Positions 1-6,226 of a stretch of DNA of 8,708 bases are shown here, piece after piece. The stretch is from JAIYDJ01 sp031398695. Lineage in GTDB: Bacteria; Pseudomonadota; Alphaproteobacteria; Rhodobacterales; Rhodobacteraceae. The notes beneath the pieces are model-generated. The model worked only from the letters and a program-made list of their open reading frames with translations. It had not been told where the DNA came from and made no database searches. Every line of letters starts with the position of its first letter. Position 1 is the stretch's first letter. The stretch spans positions 1 to 8,708 of the forward strand of contig JANNNU010000132.1 of the NCBI GenBank assembly GCA_031398695.1. Reading direction: 5' to 3'. The position numbers and the translations under genes are program-made.

Positions 1-1209
1 GACGCGATTTGGGGCACCTCCGGAGCCTCGCAGCGCATGGTGGGCGGCGCGGGTGACGACACCTATTACGTCAAGAGCCCGGGCAATGTGCCCGTCGAGG
101 CGGCCGGGGGGGGCATTGACACCGTTACCGCCTGGATGAGCTACACGCTGGGGGCAAACGTCGAAAACCTGAACGTCTCGGCGGCCAATGCCAAGGCCAC
201 GGGCAACGAACTTGCCAATGTCATCAAGGGCGCTGCGGGCACCCAAACGATCAACGGAATGGCGGGCAACGACCTGTTGACCGGCGGCAGTGGTTCGGAC
301 GTCTTCGTGGTCGCCAAGGGCAACGGGTCGGACACCATTACGGATTTCGCAGTCGGGGCGAGCGGCGATACCCTGCGCCTGAGCAACTATGGTTTTGCCG
401 ACGCGGCGGCCGTGCGCTCTGCCGCCACGCAAGTCGGGTCCGATACGGTGATCGTGTTGGGCGGTGGAGAGACCCTGACTCTCAAGGGTGTGACGCTTGC
501 GTCGTTTCAAAGCGCCATCATCACGCTGGACGGGCCGGTGTTGATCCAGCCACCGCCACCAGCGCCAGCGCCGCTGCCACCGCCGCCCGTCACGACCACC
601 ACAACTCCCCCGGCCAAAGCCGGGGCCGCCCCGACCAACTGGATCAACGGCACAGCCCCGACCTTGACTGGCACGGACAAGAACGATGCGATCTATGTGT
701 CTAACAACACGCAGACGCTGACGGGCGGGAAGGGCGACGACCTTTACAGCCTGTACAGCCGCACAAACACCGTGGTGGAGAAGGCCGGGGAAGGCACGGA
801 TACGGTCGAGATCTGGAGCAGCTACACCCTCGGCGCGAACGTCGAGAACCTCACGATTTCAGGCACGGACGCTTATGGTCGCGGCAACGACTTGAACAAT
901 GTCCTGAAAGGCGGCTCTGGCGACCAGACGCTGAATGCCGAGAAGGGGAATGACATCCTCAGCGGCGGCACGGGGTCCGATACGTTCACCTTCGACAAGG
1001 GCGATGGTTCGGACGTGATCACCGATTTTCAGGTGGGCCTCGGAGGCGATATCCTGCGCCTGAATGGCTATGGCTTTGCCGACGTGACAGCGGTCAAGGC
1101 CGCCGCGACGCAGGTCGGGGCCGATACGATCATCAATCTCGGCAATGGCGAGACGCTGACGCTGAAGAACGTCGCGGCCTCCTCCCTGAGCGCAGACAAC
1201 GTGGCCGAG
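1..1209 (+). repeat. Duplicated RTX-like module inside the GH16 gene
   Basis: Two homologous modules lie at about 1-533 and 685-1209, separated by the Pro/Thr-rich linker. Landmarks recur exactly 681 bases (227 codons) apart: SYTLGANVENL at 139 and 820, and the GNGSD/GDGSD motif before ITDF at 319 and 1000. Only about one codon of length difference is seen near the module starts. The DNA has diverged although the protein pattern is conserved, so the duplication is old and under selection. A third, partial copy follows the catalytic domain at about 2110-2450 (DVFVIKDGAGDDTILDL ... LLLKNVQISDLSAENF). Confidence 0.85.
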
Positions 1210-2469
1210 ATGGCCAGCACGGCGGGCCGCGAGCTCCTGTTCGAGGACAATTTCAACAGCCTCTCGCTCAAGAGCACGCAAAACCCGAGCGGCACGTGGA
1301 AGACGACGTTCTATTACGGTGAAAGGACGCTGACCGGGAATGGCGAGCAACAGATCTATGTCGACCCGGACTACAAGGGTCTGGGCCTGAATCCCTTTGC
1401 GGTCCAGAACGGAGCACTGACCATCACCCCGACGAGAACCCCCGACACGATCGAGGCTCAGGTGGGGGGCTATGACTATTTGTCGGGCCTGATGACCTCG
1501 GAGCAGTCGTTTTCGATCCAGTACGGTTACTTCGAGATGCGGGCGGAATTGCCGGCGGGGCAGGCGTTGTGGCCCGCGTGGTGGTTGCTGCCGGTCAGCG
1601 GCATCTCTCCCATGGAGATCGACATCTTCGAAATGATGGGCAGCAGCCCGGAAACCCTCCACACGACCGTCCACACAAAGCAGACCGGGACGCAGACGTC
1701 GACCGGCGACGCAACAGGCGTGGCGAATATGACCACCGGCTTTCATACTTATGGCCTTGATTGGGGCCCCGAACACATCATCTGGTATTTTGACGGCGTG
1801 GAAGTCTGGCGCACGGCCACGCCGACGGACATGCACGACCCCATGTACATGTTGATGAACGTCGCCGTGGGCGGCTGGGAGGGAGGGCCGAACGCAACCA
1901 CGCTGGCTGACCCCGCCATGACGATCGACTACATTCGCGTCTATGAACGCGAGCTCGATCATGTGGTGGAAACGGTCCCCACGAATTGGGCCCCGAAACG
2001 CCACTCCGATTTCAGCACGATGGATGGAACCGGGGCCGTCACCAAATGGGGCGGCGCCACCATTTACATGACCGAAGCCGAGACCAAGGTGAAAATGGGC
2101 GACGAGTGGGGCCGTTTGGCGTTTGGCAACGACCGCGACAACTACATCGAAGGCGCGAATGGCCAGTACAACGAAATCGACGGCAAAGGCGGCGATGACG
2201 TTCTGAAGGGCAACGGCGGCGTCGATGTGTTCGTGATCAAGGACGGAGCGGGAGACGACACGATTCTGGATCTGACCGCACAGGACAAGGTCGAGCTTAA
2301 CGGGTTTCACTTCTCGCACTACGCAGATGTCGAGGCGTTTATGACGCAGCAAGGCTCTGACGTGATCCTGCGCCTCGACTCGGATCAGGCTTTGCTGCTG
2401 AAAAATGTTCAGATCTCCGATCTCAGCGCAGAGAATTTTTACTTCATCAACGTCGACAGCGGGTTGTGA
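1..2469 (+). CDS. Secreted RTX-type family 16 glycoside hydrolase (beta-glucanase), 5' truncated
   Basis: The frame is open from base 1, and coding similarity continues upstream of the first ATG at 37, so the N-terminus lies outside the window; 822 codons are visible. Codons about 411-651 form a GH16 domain. It carries the hallmark EIDIFE, with nucleophile Glu539, Asp541 and acid/base Glu544, preceded by WPAWWLLP and followed by HTTVHTK, FHTYGLDW and IDYIRVYE. The flanks are glycine/aspartate-rich calcium-binding repeats (for example GGAGDD, GGKGDD, GKGGDD), with a proline/threonine-rich linker at codons 181-210. Such proteins usually leave the cell by type I secretion, using an uncleaved C-terminal signal, and cut beta-1,3/1,4-glucans or the cell's own exopolysaccharide, as ExsH and ExoK do in rhizobia. 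The substrate is not readable here. No secretion genes are visible. The family call is firm; the exact specificity is open. Confidence 0.93.
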   Translation, partial: DAIWGTSGASQRMVGGAGDDTYYVKSPGNVPVEAAGGGIDTVTAWMSYTLGANVENLNVSAANAKATGNELANVIKGAAGTQTINGMAGNDLLTGGSGSDVFVVAKGNGSDTITDFAVGASGDTLRLSNYGFADAAAVRSAATQVGSDTVIVLGGGETLTLKGVTLASFQSAIITLDGPVLIQPPPPAPAPLPPPPVTTTTTPPAKAGAAPTNWINGTAPTLTGTDKNDAIYVSNNTQTLTGGKGDDLYSLYSRTNTVVEKAGEGTDTVEIWSSYTLGANVENLTISGTDAYGRGNDLNNVLKGGSGDQTLNAEKGNDILSGGTGSDTFTFDKGDGSDVITDFQVGLGGDILRLNGYGFADVTAVKAAATQVGADTIINLGNGETLTLKNVAASSLSADNVAEMASTAGRELLFEDNFNSLSLKSTQNPSGTWKTTFYYGERTLTGNGEQQIYVDPDYKGLGLNPFAVQNGALTITPTRTPDTIEAQVGGYDYLSGLMTSEQSFSIQYGYFEMRAELPAGQALWPAWWLLPVSGISPMEIDIFEMMGSSPETLHTTVHTKQTGTQTSTGDATGVANMTTGFHTYGLDWGPEHIIWYFDGVEVWRTATPTDMHDPMYMLMNVAVGGWEGGPNATTLADPAMTIDYIRVYERELDHVVETVPTNWAPKRHSDFSTMDGTGAVTKWGGATIYMTEAETKVKMGDEWGRLAFGNDRDNYIEGANGQYNEIDGKGGDDVLKGNGGVDVFVIKDGAGDDTILDLTAQDKVELNGFHFSHYADVEAFMTQQGSDVILRLDSDQALLLKNVQISDLSAENFYFINVDSGL

Positions 2470-2589
2470 CGCCGAGTGATGTCGATAGTCGGTGCGCGAG
2501 CGCAGGATCGGGACATGTGTGTTTCGATCCCCCTATAACTGGACTTTCGGTTGAGTTTTACTTAAAGCGTCAGCCGCGGCCTGGCTCCG

Positions 2590-2784
2590 TCATTCGTCAC
2601 CGTTTTCGGACAAGTGCAAAACGCGGTCCTCATCGACGCCTCCGAAATAGTCGAAGTCGCCTTTCTTGAAATTCTTGGTCTTCAGATAGGGACAAGCGAA
2701 ATACCTGCGCGGCACGCTCGTCTGTCTGGCAGCAAACACGATGCAGTCGATGCCCGCAAATCGAATGGCGGTCGACGTGCTCAC
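2590..2784 (-). CDS. Small hypothetical protein, 64 aa, possibly the 3' part of a frameshifted gene
   Basis: I do not recognise a family. The frame starts with GTG and has a GAGGA ribosome-binding site seven bases upstream. The product is soluble-looking, rich in aromatic and charged residues, with the stretch YLKTKNFKKGDFDYFGGVDE and an acidic end. The same frame stays open upstream to about 2828, reading natural-looking residues (NPEDNYTVYEDKS). The adjacent frame from a GTG at 2872 reads SLPTLREFLNRLKKFKP and would join smoothly if one base were removed near the A7 or CCC run at about 2815-2830. It may therefore be the remainder of a gene of roughly 95 codons broken by a +1 event, or a genuine short gene with its own start. 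Base composition is lower in GC than the neighbours. Confidence 0.4.
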   Translation of the reverse strand: MSTSTAIRFAGIDCIVFAARQTSVPRRYFACPYLKTKNFKKGDFDYFGGVDEDRVLHLSENGDE

Positions 2785-2791
2785 CGATTTG

Positions 2792-2796
2792 TCCTC
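2792..2796 (-). promoter_or_regulatory. Ribosome-binding site of the 64-aa ORF
   Basis: On the minus strand GAGGA lies seven bases before the GTG at 2784. It is the main argument for translation starting there rather than only at the out-of-frame GTG at 2872. Confidence 0.35.
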
Positions 2797-2931
2797 GTAA
2801 ACAGTGTAGTTGTCTTCTGGGTTTGAATTTTTTTAACCGGTTGAGGAACTCCCGCAGGGTCGGCAAACTCACATGCGGGCGATCATGGTCGTCGTCGCCG
2901 CGTCATGCCGCGACCAGGTGGCGGGCATGGC

Positions 2932-2958
2932 GTAAACGCCGGCCACTGGCGGGTTTAC
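2932..2958. repeat. Imperfect inverted repeat over the end of the redox operon
   Basis: GTAAAC at 2932-2937 pairs with GTTTAC at 2953-2958, and the stem can extend by GCC/GGC across a two-base bulge. It overlaps the TAA stop of the last operon gene (2955-2957). No T-run follows on the minus strand, so it is not a standard intrinsic terminator; it could be a 3'-end stabilising hairpin or chance. A competing small hairpin, GGCG-TAAA-CGCC, overlaps it at 2929-2940. Confidence 0.3.
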
Positions 2959-3713
2959 ATCCGTCGGAACGAACTCTCATCGACCCGAAAGATCAAGAGA
3001 TCGTCGCGGCGTTCCAATTGGCCTTCCAGTTGGATGGGAATAGCCGTCAGATGCAAAAGAAAGGCTGGCATCGGGCCACCATCCCCGGCGGCCAACAGCA
3101 GCGTGGTCGATCCTGCAACCGGCAGTTCCATCACCAGAACCGGTGGCAGGCCCTCGGTGATGCACAGGTTGGCGCAGGCCTTGTGGGCGAGGCCCCGTCC
3201 CGGCTTCATCGCCCCGCCATAGCATTTGCCGTCGCAGATTTCACCGGTCAGCCGCCATCGACCCAGATCCTCGGCCGGCGCAGGCTGGAAGTCCGGCATC
3301 GGGGCAGCCGAGGCCTTGGCGCCGTTGCCGCTGATCAGCAGCATGTCGAAGTCGCCCCGGCGGACGAAGACCCCCGCCACGTCGATCGCCGGCGTGCCGA
3401 GTGCCACCCGGTCCTGCGCGCCCACCTTGGTCTGGCCCCCCAGCAAGACGGCGCGGGCGGGGGAGCCTTCGGTCGCGGGCACGCGCAGAATTGAGTAGGG
3501 CAAGTGCTCGATCACCCCGGTCAACACGCCGCCACGCAGATCGTCAGCATAGCGCCCCGATCCGGGGTCGATAGTGCCGAGCGGCACCAGAAAGCCGGCG
3601 AGGGCGAAGAGGCCGATCATCCCCGCCCCCGCACAAAGGGCGAAGGTGCGGATCCGGGGCGCGACCGTCCTGACATAGCCGACGAAGAACGGATCCGGCG
3701 CGTCGGGCGTCAT
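2955..3713 (-). CDS. Membrane-anchored protein with paired CX3C motifs, 252 aa
   Basis: Last gene of the redox operon. Its ATG overlaps the stop of the Rieske fusion gene as ATGA, and an AGGTG stretch lies upstream as a plausible ribosome-binding site. One hydrophobic helix at residues about 24-46 follows Arg15, Arg20 and Arg22, which predicts a cytoplasmic N-terminus and a periplasmic soluble domain. The most striking element is Cys160-X3-Cys164 and Cys180-X3-Cys184, in the context GEICDGKCYGG and HKACANLC, separated by 15 residues rich in Gly, Lys and Pro. This is not a CXXCH haem-c site; a metal or iron-sulfur site or disulfides are possible. The motif looks like a conserved family signature to me, but I cannot name a family. 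Its position suggests a partner of the haem/Rieske protein. Confidence 0.85.
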   Translation of the reverse strand: MTPDAPDPFFVGYVRTVAPRIRTFALCAGAGMIGLFALAGFLVPLGTIDPGSGRYADDLRGGVLTGVIEHLPYSILRVPATEGSPARAVLLGGQTKVGAQDRVALGTPAIDVAGVFVRRGDFDMLLISGNGAKASAAPMPDFQPAPAEDLGRWRLTGEICDGKCYGGAMKPGRGLAHKACANLCITEGLPPVLVMELPVAGSTTLLLAAGDGGPMPAFLLHLTAIPIQLEGQLERRDDLLIFRVDESSFRRM

Positions 3714-4777
3714 GTCTGCACCTGGGCTTGCGGGATCGCGACGGGTTCCACCACGGTGCCCAAGGGCAGGGCGATGGGATCGACCCAGATGTGGCTGCCG
3801 TCCAGCCGAAGGCGGTACTTGCGGATGCGTTCCTTGAACGGCGGCGGCGAACAGCCATCCTCGGGCCGATACTGATAGCCGTGCCAGGGACAGGTCACGA
3901 GGCCCAGCACGACCTTGCCTTCACCGACCGGCCCACCCTGATGTGAGCACACGTTCGACAGGGCCGCGAGTTTGCCCTTGAACTTGAACACCGCGATCCG
4001 CTCGCCCCCCGCCCCGGCGCCGATCAGGGCGCGGCCTTCGGTGAAATCGGCCAGATCGCCGATGGCGACCCAACCTGCGTCCGCAGGGCTTGCGTCGAAC
4101 CCCCGATCGCGCGCCGCTTCACGCAGGCCCGCCCATAGATGCAGGGTGGTCAGCGCGGTCAGGCTGGTAGCCAGAACCAGCAGCGTCACCGGGTTGCCGC
4201 CGCCGACCAGCGATCCCAGCGCCACGTGCAGGACCACCGACGCATAGGCGGCGTAGACCAGCATGTGCATCGCTTTCCAGAAGCGGGGCGTCAGGAACGA
4301 CAGCCAGAAGTCGTGGCTGGTCGCCGCCATCACCACCAGCACCGACAGGGCAAACACGCCGAAAAGCTCGAACGGAAAACCGATGATCTGGCCGAAGCTG
4401 GTGTTCGACGTGAACAGAGCGTCCAGTTTTGATACCTCCGCGAAGGCGAAATACCAGTCGAGCACCGCCTTGGCGTGCAGGACGGCGACGCAGGCCGTGA
4501 TCACCCCGAAGTGCCGCCGGTTGTAGAGGAGTGGCAGGAACCGGGTGTCGAGCCGGGCCAGCGGTCCGATCGCCAGCACGAAGCTGAGCATCAGGAACGC
4601 GCAACTGCCATAGGCGCGCATCTCGTGGATCGGCCTATCGACCAGTCGGACCGCGGGCGACAGGCGGGGGGCGATGTCCAAGAAGATCAGCAGATAGAGG
4701 GCGACCCCCGCCAGCACCAAGACATCGTAAATCAGTTTCGTGCGGTTCCACTGGACGGGTTTGTAGGCGTGGCTCAT
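3710..4777 (-). CDS. Ferric-reductase-like transmembrane haem protein fused to a Rieske [2Fe-2S] domain, 355 aa
   Basis: The N-terminal half has about six membrane helices (roughly residues 16-34, 57-74, 88-106, 131-151, 171-190, 197-216). Histidines at 89, 101, 171 and 184 are candidate haem b ligands; the 13-residue spacing of H171 and H184 resembles the MsrQ/ferric reductase pattern. The C-terminal part (about 235-345) is a Rieske domain with Cys277-X-His279 and Cys296-X2-His299 (NVCSHQGG, TCPWHGYQY). It lacks the extra disulfide cysteines of bc1-type Rieske proteins, so a ferredoxin/dioxygenase-type centre is expected. With the basic N-terminus inside and six helices, the Rieske domain should be cytoplasmic. 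The start at 4777 is chosen over an upstream in-frame ATG at 4984 because AAGGAGG lies six bases before it and the intervening residues are non-protein-like. Probable role: electron transfer between a cytoplasmic donor and membrane haem; donor and acceptor are unknown. Confidence 0.92.
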   Translation of the reverse strand: MSHAYKPVQWNRTKLIYDVLVLAGVALYLLIFLDIAPRLSPAVRLVDRPIHEMRAYGSCAFLMLSFVLAIGPLARLDTRFLPLLYNRRHFGVITACVAVLHAKAVLDWYFAFAEVSKLDALFTSNTSFGQIIGFPFELFGVFALSVLVVMAATSHDFWLSFLTPRFWKAMHMLVYAAYASVVLHVALGSLVGGGNPVTLLVLATSLTALTTLHLWAGLREAARDRGFDASPADAGWVAIGDLADFTEGRALIGAGAGGERIAVFKFKGKLAALSNVCSHQGGPVGEGKVVLGLVTCPWHGYQYRPEDGCSPPPFKERIRKYRLRLDGSHIWVDPIALPLGTVVEPVAIPQAQVQT

Positions 4778-4938
4778 CCGCCCCCTCCTTGCGCGGCGCG
4801 GGGCGCCTCGAGAAGCCGCGGCGACCGCTCGATCAGCTGGCTGGCGGCGAGGGTCAGGATGACGGCCAGGCCGACCGGCAAAAGGACCGCGAGCGCGATC
4901 CAGACCCGTAGGTGGGCTTTGCGCTGGCGGCGGATCAT
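4774..4938 (-). CDS. Single-helix mini membrane protein, 54 aa
   Basis: A small gene fitted exactly between two others: its ATG overlaps the stop of the 70-aa gene and its TGA overlaps the start of the Rieske fusion gene, both as ATGA. The protein starts with a strongly basic segment (MIRRQRKAHLR), then one hydrophobic helix at about residues 12-33, then a short tail ending in four glycines. The charge pattern predicts N-in, C-out. AAGGGG eight bases before the ATG is a fair ribosome-binding site. I know no family for it. The position suggests a small accessory or assembly subunit of the membrane haem/Rieske protein. Translation is supported by the double overlap rather than by similarity. 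Confidence 0.72.
   Translation of the reverse strand: MIRRQRKAHLRVWIALAVLLPVGLAVILTLAASQLIERSPRLLEAPRAAQGGGG
4784..4790 (-). promoter_or_regulatory. Strong Shine-Dalgarno deciding the start of the Rieske fusion gene
   Basis: AAGGAGG on the minus strand, six bases before the ATG at 4777, inside the last codons of the 54-aa gene. It fixes the start well downstream of the longest possible ORF and suggests high translation of this subunit. Confidence 0.75.
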
Positions 4939-5147
4939 GCGGGCGGCCCCTTGTGGCGTTCCAGCGCGATCCAGCGCACGACAACGATCGGCCAAAGCAG
5001 CGTCAGGCCCGGCAGCAGCAGCGGGCGCACCAGATAGGCACCACGGGCGGCCGCATCCACACGGTCGATCCCCACCAGCACGAAGGCCAGCGCGACCACG
5101 CCACCGACACCGCAATAAAGGAAGATCGCCGTCCAGAACACGTCCAT
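4935..5147 (-). CDS. Two-helix small membrane protein, 70 aa
   Basis: Second gene of the operon, starting 26 bases after the SDR stop codon and overlapping the next gene as ATGA. Helices are predicted at about residues 4-26 and 42-60. They are joined by a loop with the motif GIDRVDAAARGAYLVRP, followed by LLLPGLTLLWPIVVVRW, which looks conserved rather than random. The tail is short and basic (LERHKGPPA). I cannot assign a named family. It is probably a small inner-membrane subunit acting with the downstream haem/Rieske protein. The ribosome-binding site is weak (an AGGCAGGG stretch about 10-15 bases upstream), so translation may depend partly on coupling with the SDR gene. Confidence 0.78.
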   Translation of the reverse strand: MDVFWTAIFLYCGVGGVVALAFVLVGIDRVDAAARGAYLVRPLLLPGLTLLWPIVVVRWIALERHKGPPA

Positions 5148-5173
5148 CGCCGCACGCCCTGCCTTTCTGCCCG

Positions 5174-5881
5174 CTAGACCAGACCGGTCGCGGGAAGTGC
5201 CGCACCCGTCACGACCGCGCCGGCGGGTGACACCAGAAACGCGATCACGTCGGCAATCGCGGTGGGCGCGATCCAGATGTCGGGTTTGGCATCGGGCATC
5301 GACGCGCGGTTTACCGGCGTGTCTATTGTTCCCGGCAAAATGCAGTTCGCCGTGATCCGGTCGCCGCGATGTTCAGCGGCGATCGTTTCGACCAGCCGGA
5401 TCACTGCGGCCTTCGACGCGGCATAGGCGGCCTGCCCGGCGGCGGCCTTGATGCCGGGCTGCGCCGCGATGTGCACGACCCGCCCGTGCCCCGCAGCCAC
5501 CATGCAGGGCAGCACGGCCGCACTGGTTACCAGTGCGACCTTGGCGTTCAACAGCATCATCTTGTCCCATTGATCCAGCGCCTCGTCCACGACCCGCCCG
5601 GTGACGAAGCCGCCCACCGTATTCACCAGACCGGTGACCTTGCCGTAGCGGCCCATCGCGGCCGTCACGACGTGGTCCATCCCGGCCTTGTCGGACACGT
5701 CGCCATCCCCGATCCAGAACACCCGGTCGGGGTCGATCGCATCGGCTGTCAGATCGAACGGCCGTTCGGTGCGATCCACGCAGACCACCTGCGCCCCAAG
5801 CCTCGCGAGCGTCTGGCCCACCGCCGAGCCGAGGTTCCCGGCAGCCCCGGTCACGATGATGCACTCGTCCTTCAATGTCAT
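5174..5881 (-). CDS. Short-chain dehydrogenase/reductase (SDR) lacking the catalytic Ser, 235 aa
   Basis: Classical SDR fold of usual length. The cofactor loop TGAAGNLG is at residues 11-18, and Asp36 at the end of the second strand favours NAD(H) over NADP(H). NTVGG (87-91) replaces NNAGG, Asn112 is the structural/catalytic Asn, and Tyr153-X3-Lys157 (YAASK) is present. The serine normally 13 residues before the Tyr is Ala140 (VHIAAQPG), so the standard Ser-Tyr-Lys triad is incomplete. Dihydropteridine reductase-type SDRs also lack this Ser, so a quinonoid or otherwise activated substrate is possible; the substrate is unknown. The start has AAGGAG five bases upstream. It precedes the small membrane genes by 26 bases and is probably co-transcribed with them. 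It could supply or use reducing equivalents of the membrane unit, but this is inference. Confidence 0.9.
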   Translation of the reverse strand: MTLKDECIIVTGAAGNLGSAVGQTLARLGAQVVCVDRTERPFDLTADAIDPDRVFWIGDGDVSDKAGMDHVVTAAMGRYGKVTGLVNTVGGFVTGRVVDEALDQWDKMMLLNAKVALVTSAAVLPCMVAAGHGRVVHIAAQPGIKAAAGQAAYAASKAAVIRLVETIAAEHRGDRITANCILPGTIDTPVNRASMPDAKPDIWIAPTAIADVIAFLVSPAGAVVTGAALPATGLV

Positions 5882-5886
5882 TTCGG

Positions 5887-5892
5887 CTCCTT
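5887..5892 (-). promoter_or_regulatory. Shine-Dalgarno of the SDR gene
   Basis: AAGGAG on the minus strand, five bases before the ATG at 5881. It lies directly after the stop codon (5894-5896) of the possible upstream 110-aa ORF. Confidence 0.65.
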
Positions 5893-5893
5893 T

Positions 5894-6226
5894 TCAGATC
5901 CCCGCCTGTGCATGATCCGGTCCGTCCGGGTTGCGATGCGCGGGCAGACCGTTGCACCAAGGCAGTCGTTCGACGCAGTCTAGCAGATTTTCGTCCGCCC
6001 CGACCGTTGATTGTCTCGTGATCCGCATGTCATGGGGGGGTTCACCACCCGCAGGCCGATAGTTCGGGTCGTGGGGCAAGCCAAGGCGATACCTCGCGCG
6101 CCATTTGCGCGTCGAACCGCCCGCCGGATCACCGCTGCGCCATGGTAGCGCGACAGCGACCGACCGACGGTCGTGGTACACAAAGGTCGGCACGATCGCG
6201 TGCCGGGCCAGCGTCAGGCGGCACAT
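5894..6226 (-). CDS. Possible hypothetical ORF of 110 aa leading the redox operon
   Basis: An ATG at 6226 opens 110 codons whose TGA ends 12 bases before the SDR start, with the SDR ribosome-binding site in the gap. That is a typical operon spacing. By hand count about 71% of third codon positions are G or C, somewhat above first and well above second positions; this is coding-like but weaker than the confident neighbours. The protein is basic and rich in Pro, Gly and Arg, has no membrane helix, and matches no family I know. The ribosome-binding site is poor (GGA only), and the same frame runs on as an antisense shadow into the cyclase gene. It may equally be non-coding leader DNA. Confidence 0.25.
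   Translation of the reverse strand: MCRLTLARHAIVPTFVYHDRRSVAVALPWRSGDPAGGSTRKWRARYRLGLPHDPNYRPAGGEPPHDMRITRQSTVGADENLLDCVERLPWCNGLPAHRNPDGPDHAQAGI
6161..6173. promoter_or_regulatory. Short palindrome, possible operator
   Basis: CGACCG-A-CGGTCG is a perfect 6+6 palindrome with a one-base centre in the divergent spacer. Its position would suit a regulator binding site, but a single copy of this size in GC-rich DNA can arise by chance. Confidence 0.18.

Larger units (their letters stand above)
2470..2954. other. Convergent lower-GC gap between GH16 gene and redox operon
   Basis: This stretch lies between the 3' ends of two converging transcription units. Much of 2520-2830 is clearly lower in GC than the flanks; for example, 2641-2700 is about 43% GC. 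It holds a small possible minus-strand gene (2590-2784) and a weak inverted repeat at 2505-2530 (GGATCG/CGATCC, 14-base loop, no T-run), which is at best a poor terminator for the GH16 gene. Short open stretches such as 2873-2935 (+) are too small to support. No transposase or inverted terminal repeats were recognised. Confidence 0.5.

Noticed and set aside
859..2352. A 497-codon open frame on the minus strand, antisense to the GH16 gene
   Set aside because: The plus strand has clear GH16 catalytic and RTX motifs across this stretch; the antisense product is His/Arg/Val-rich with no motif, typical of a GC-rich shadow frame.
2505..2530. GGATCG/CGATCC inverted repeat as the GH16 terminator
   Set aside because: A 14-base loop, only six pairs and no T-run; not supportable as an intrinsic terminator.
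2823..3494. A 223-codon plus-strand frame opposite the CX3C protein gene
   Set aside because: Arg/Gln/His-rich shadow without motifs; the minus strand has a membrane anchor, cysteine motif and operon overlap.
4778..4984. N-terminal extension of the Rieske fusion protein to an ATG at 4984
   Set aside because: The extra 69 residues are Pro/Arg-rich and overlap two small membrane genes in other frames; a strong AAGGAGG marks the ATG at 4777.
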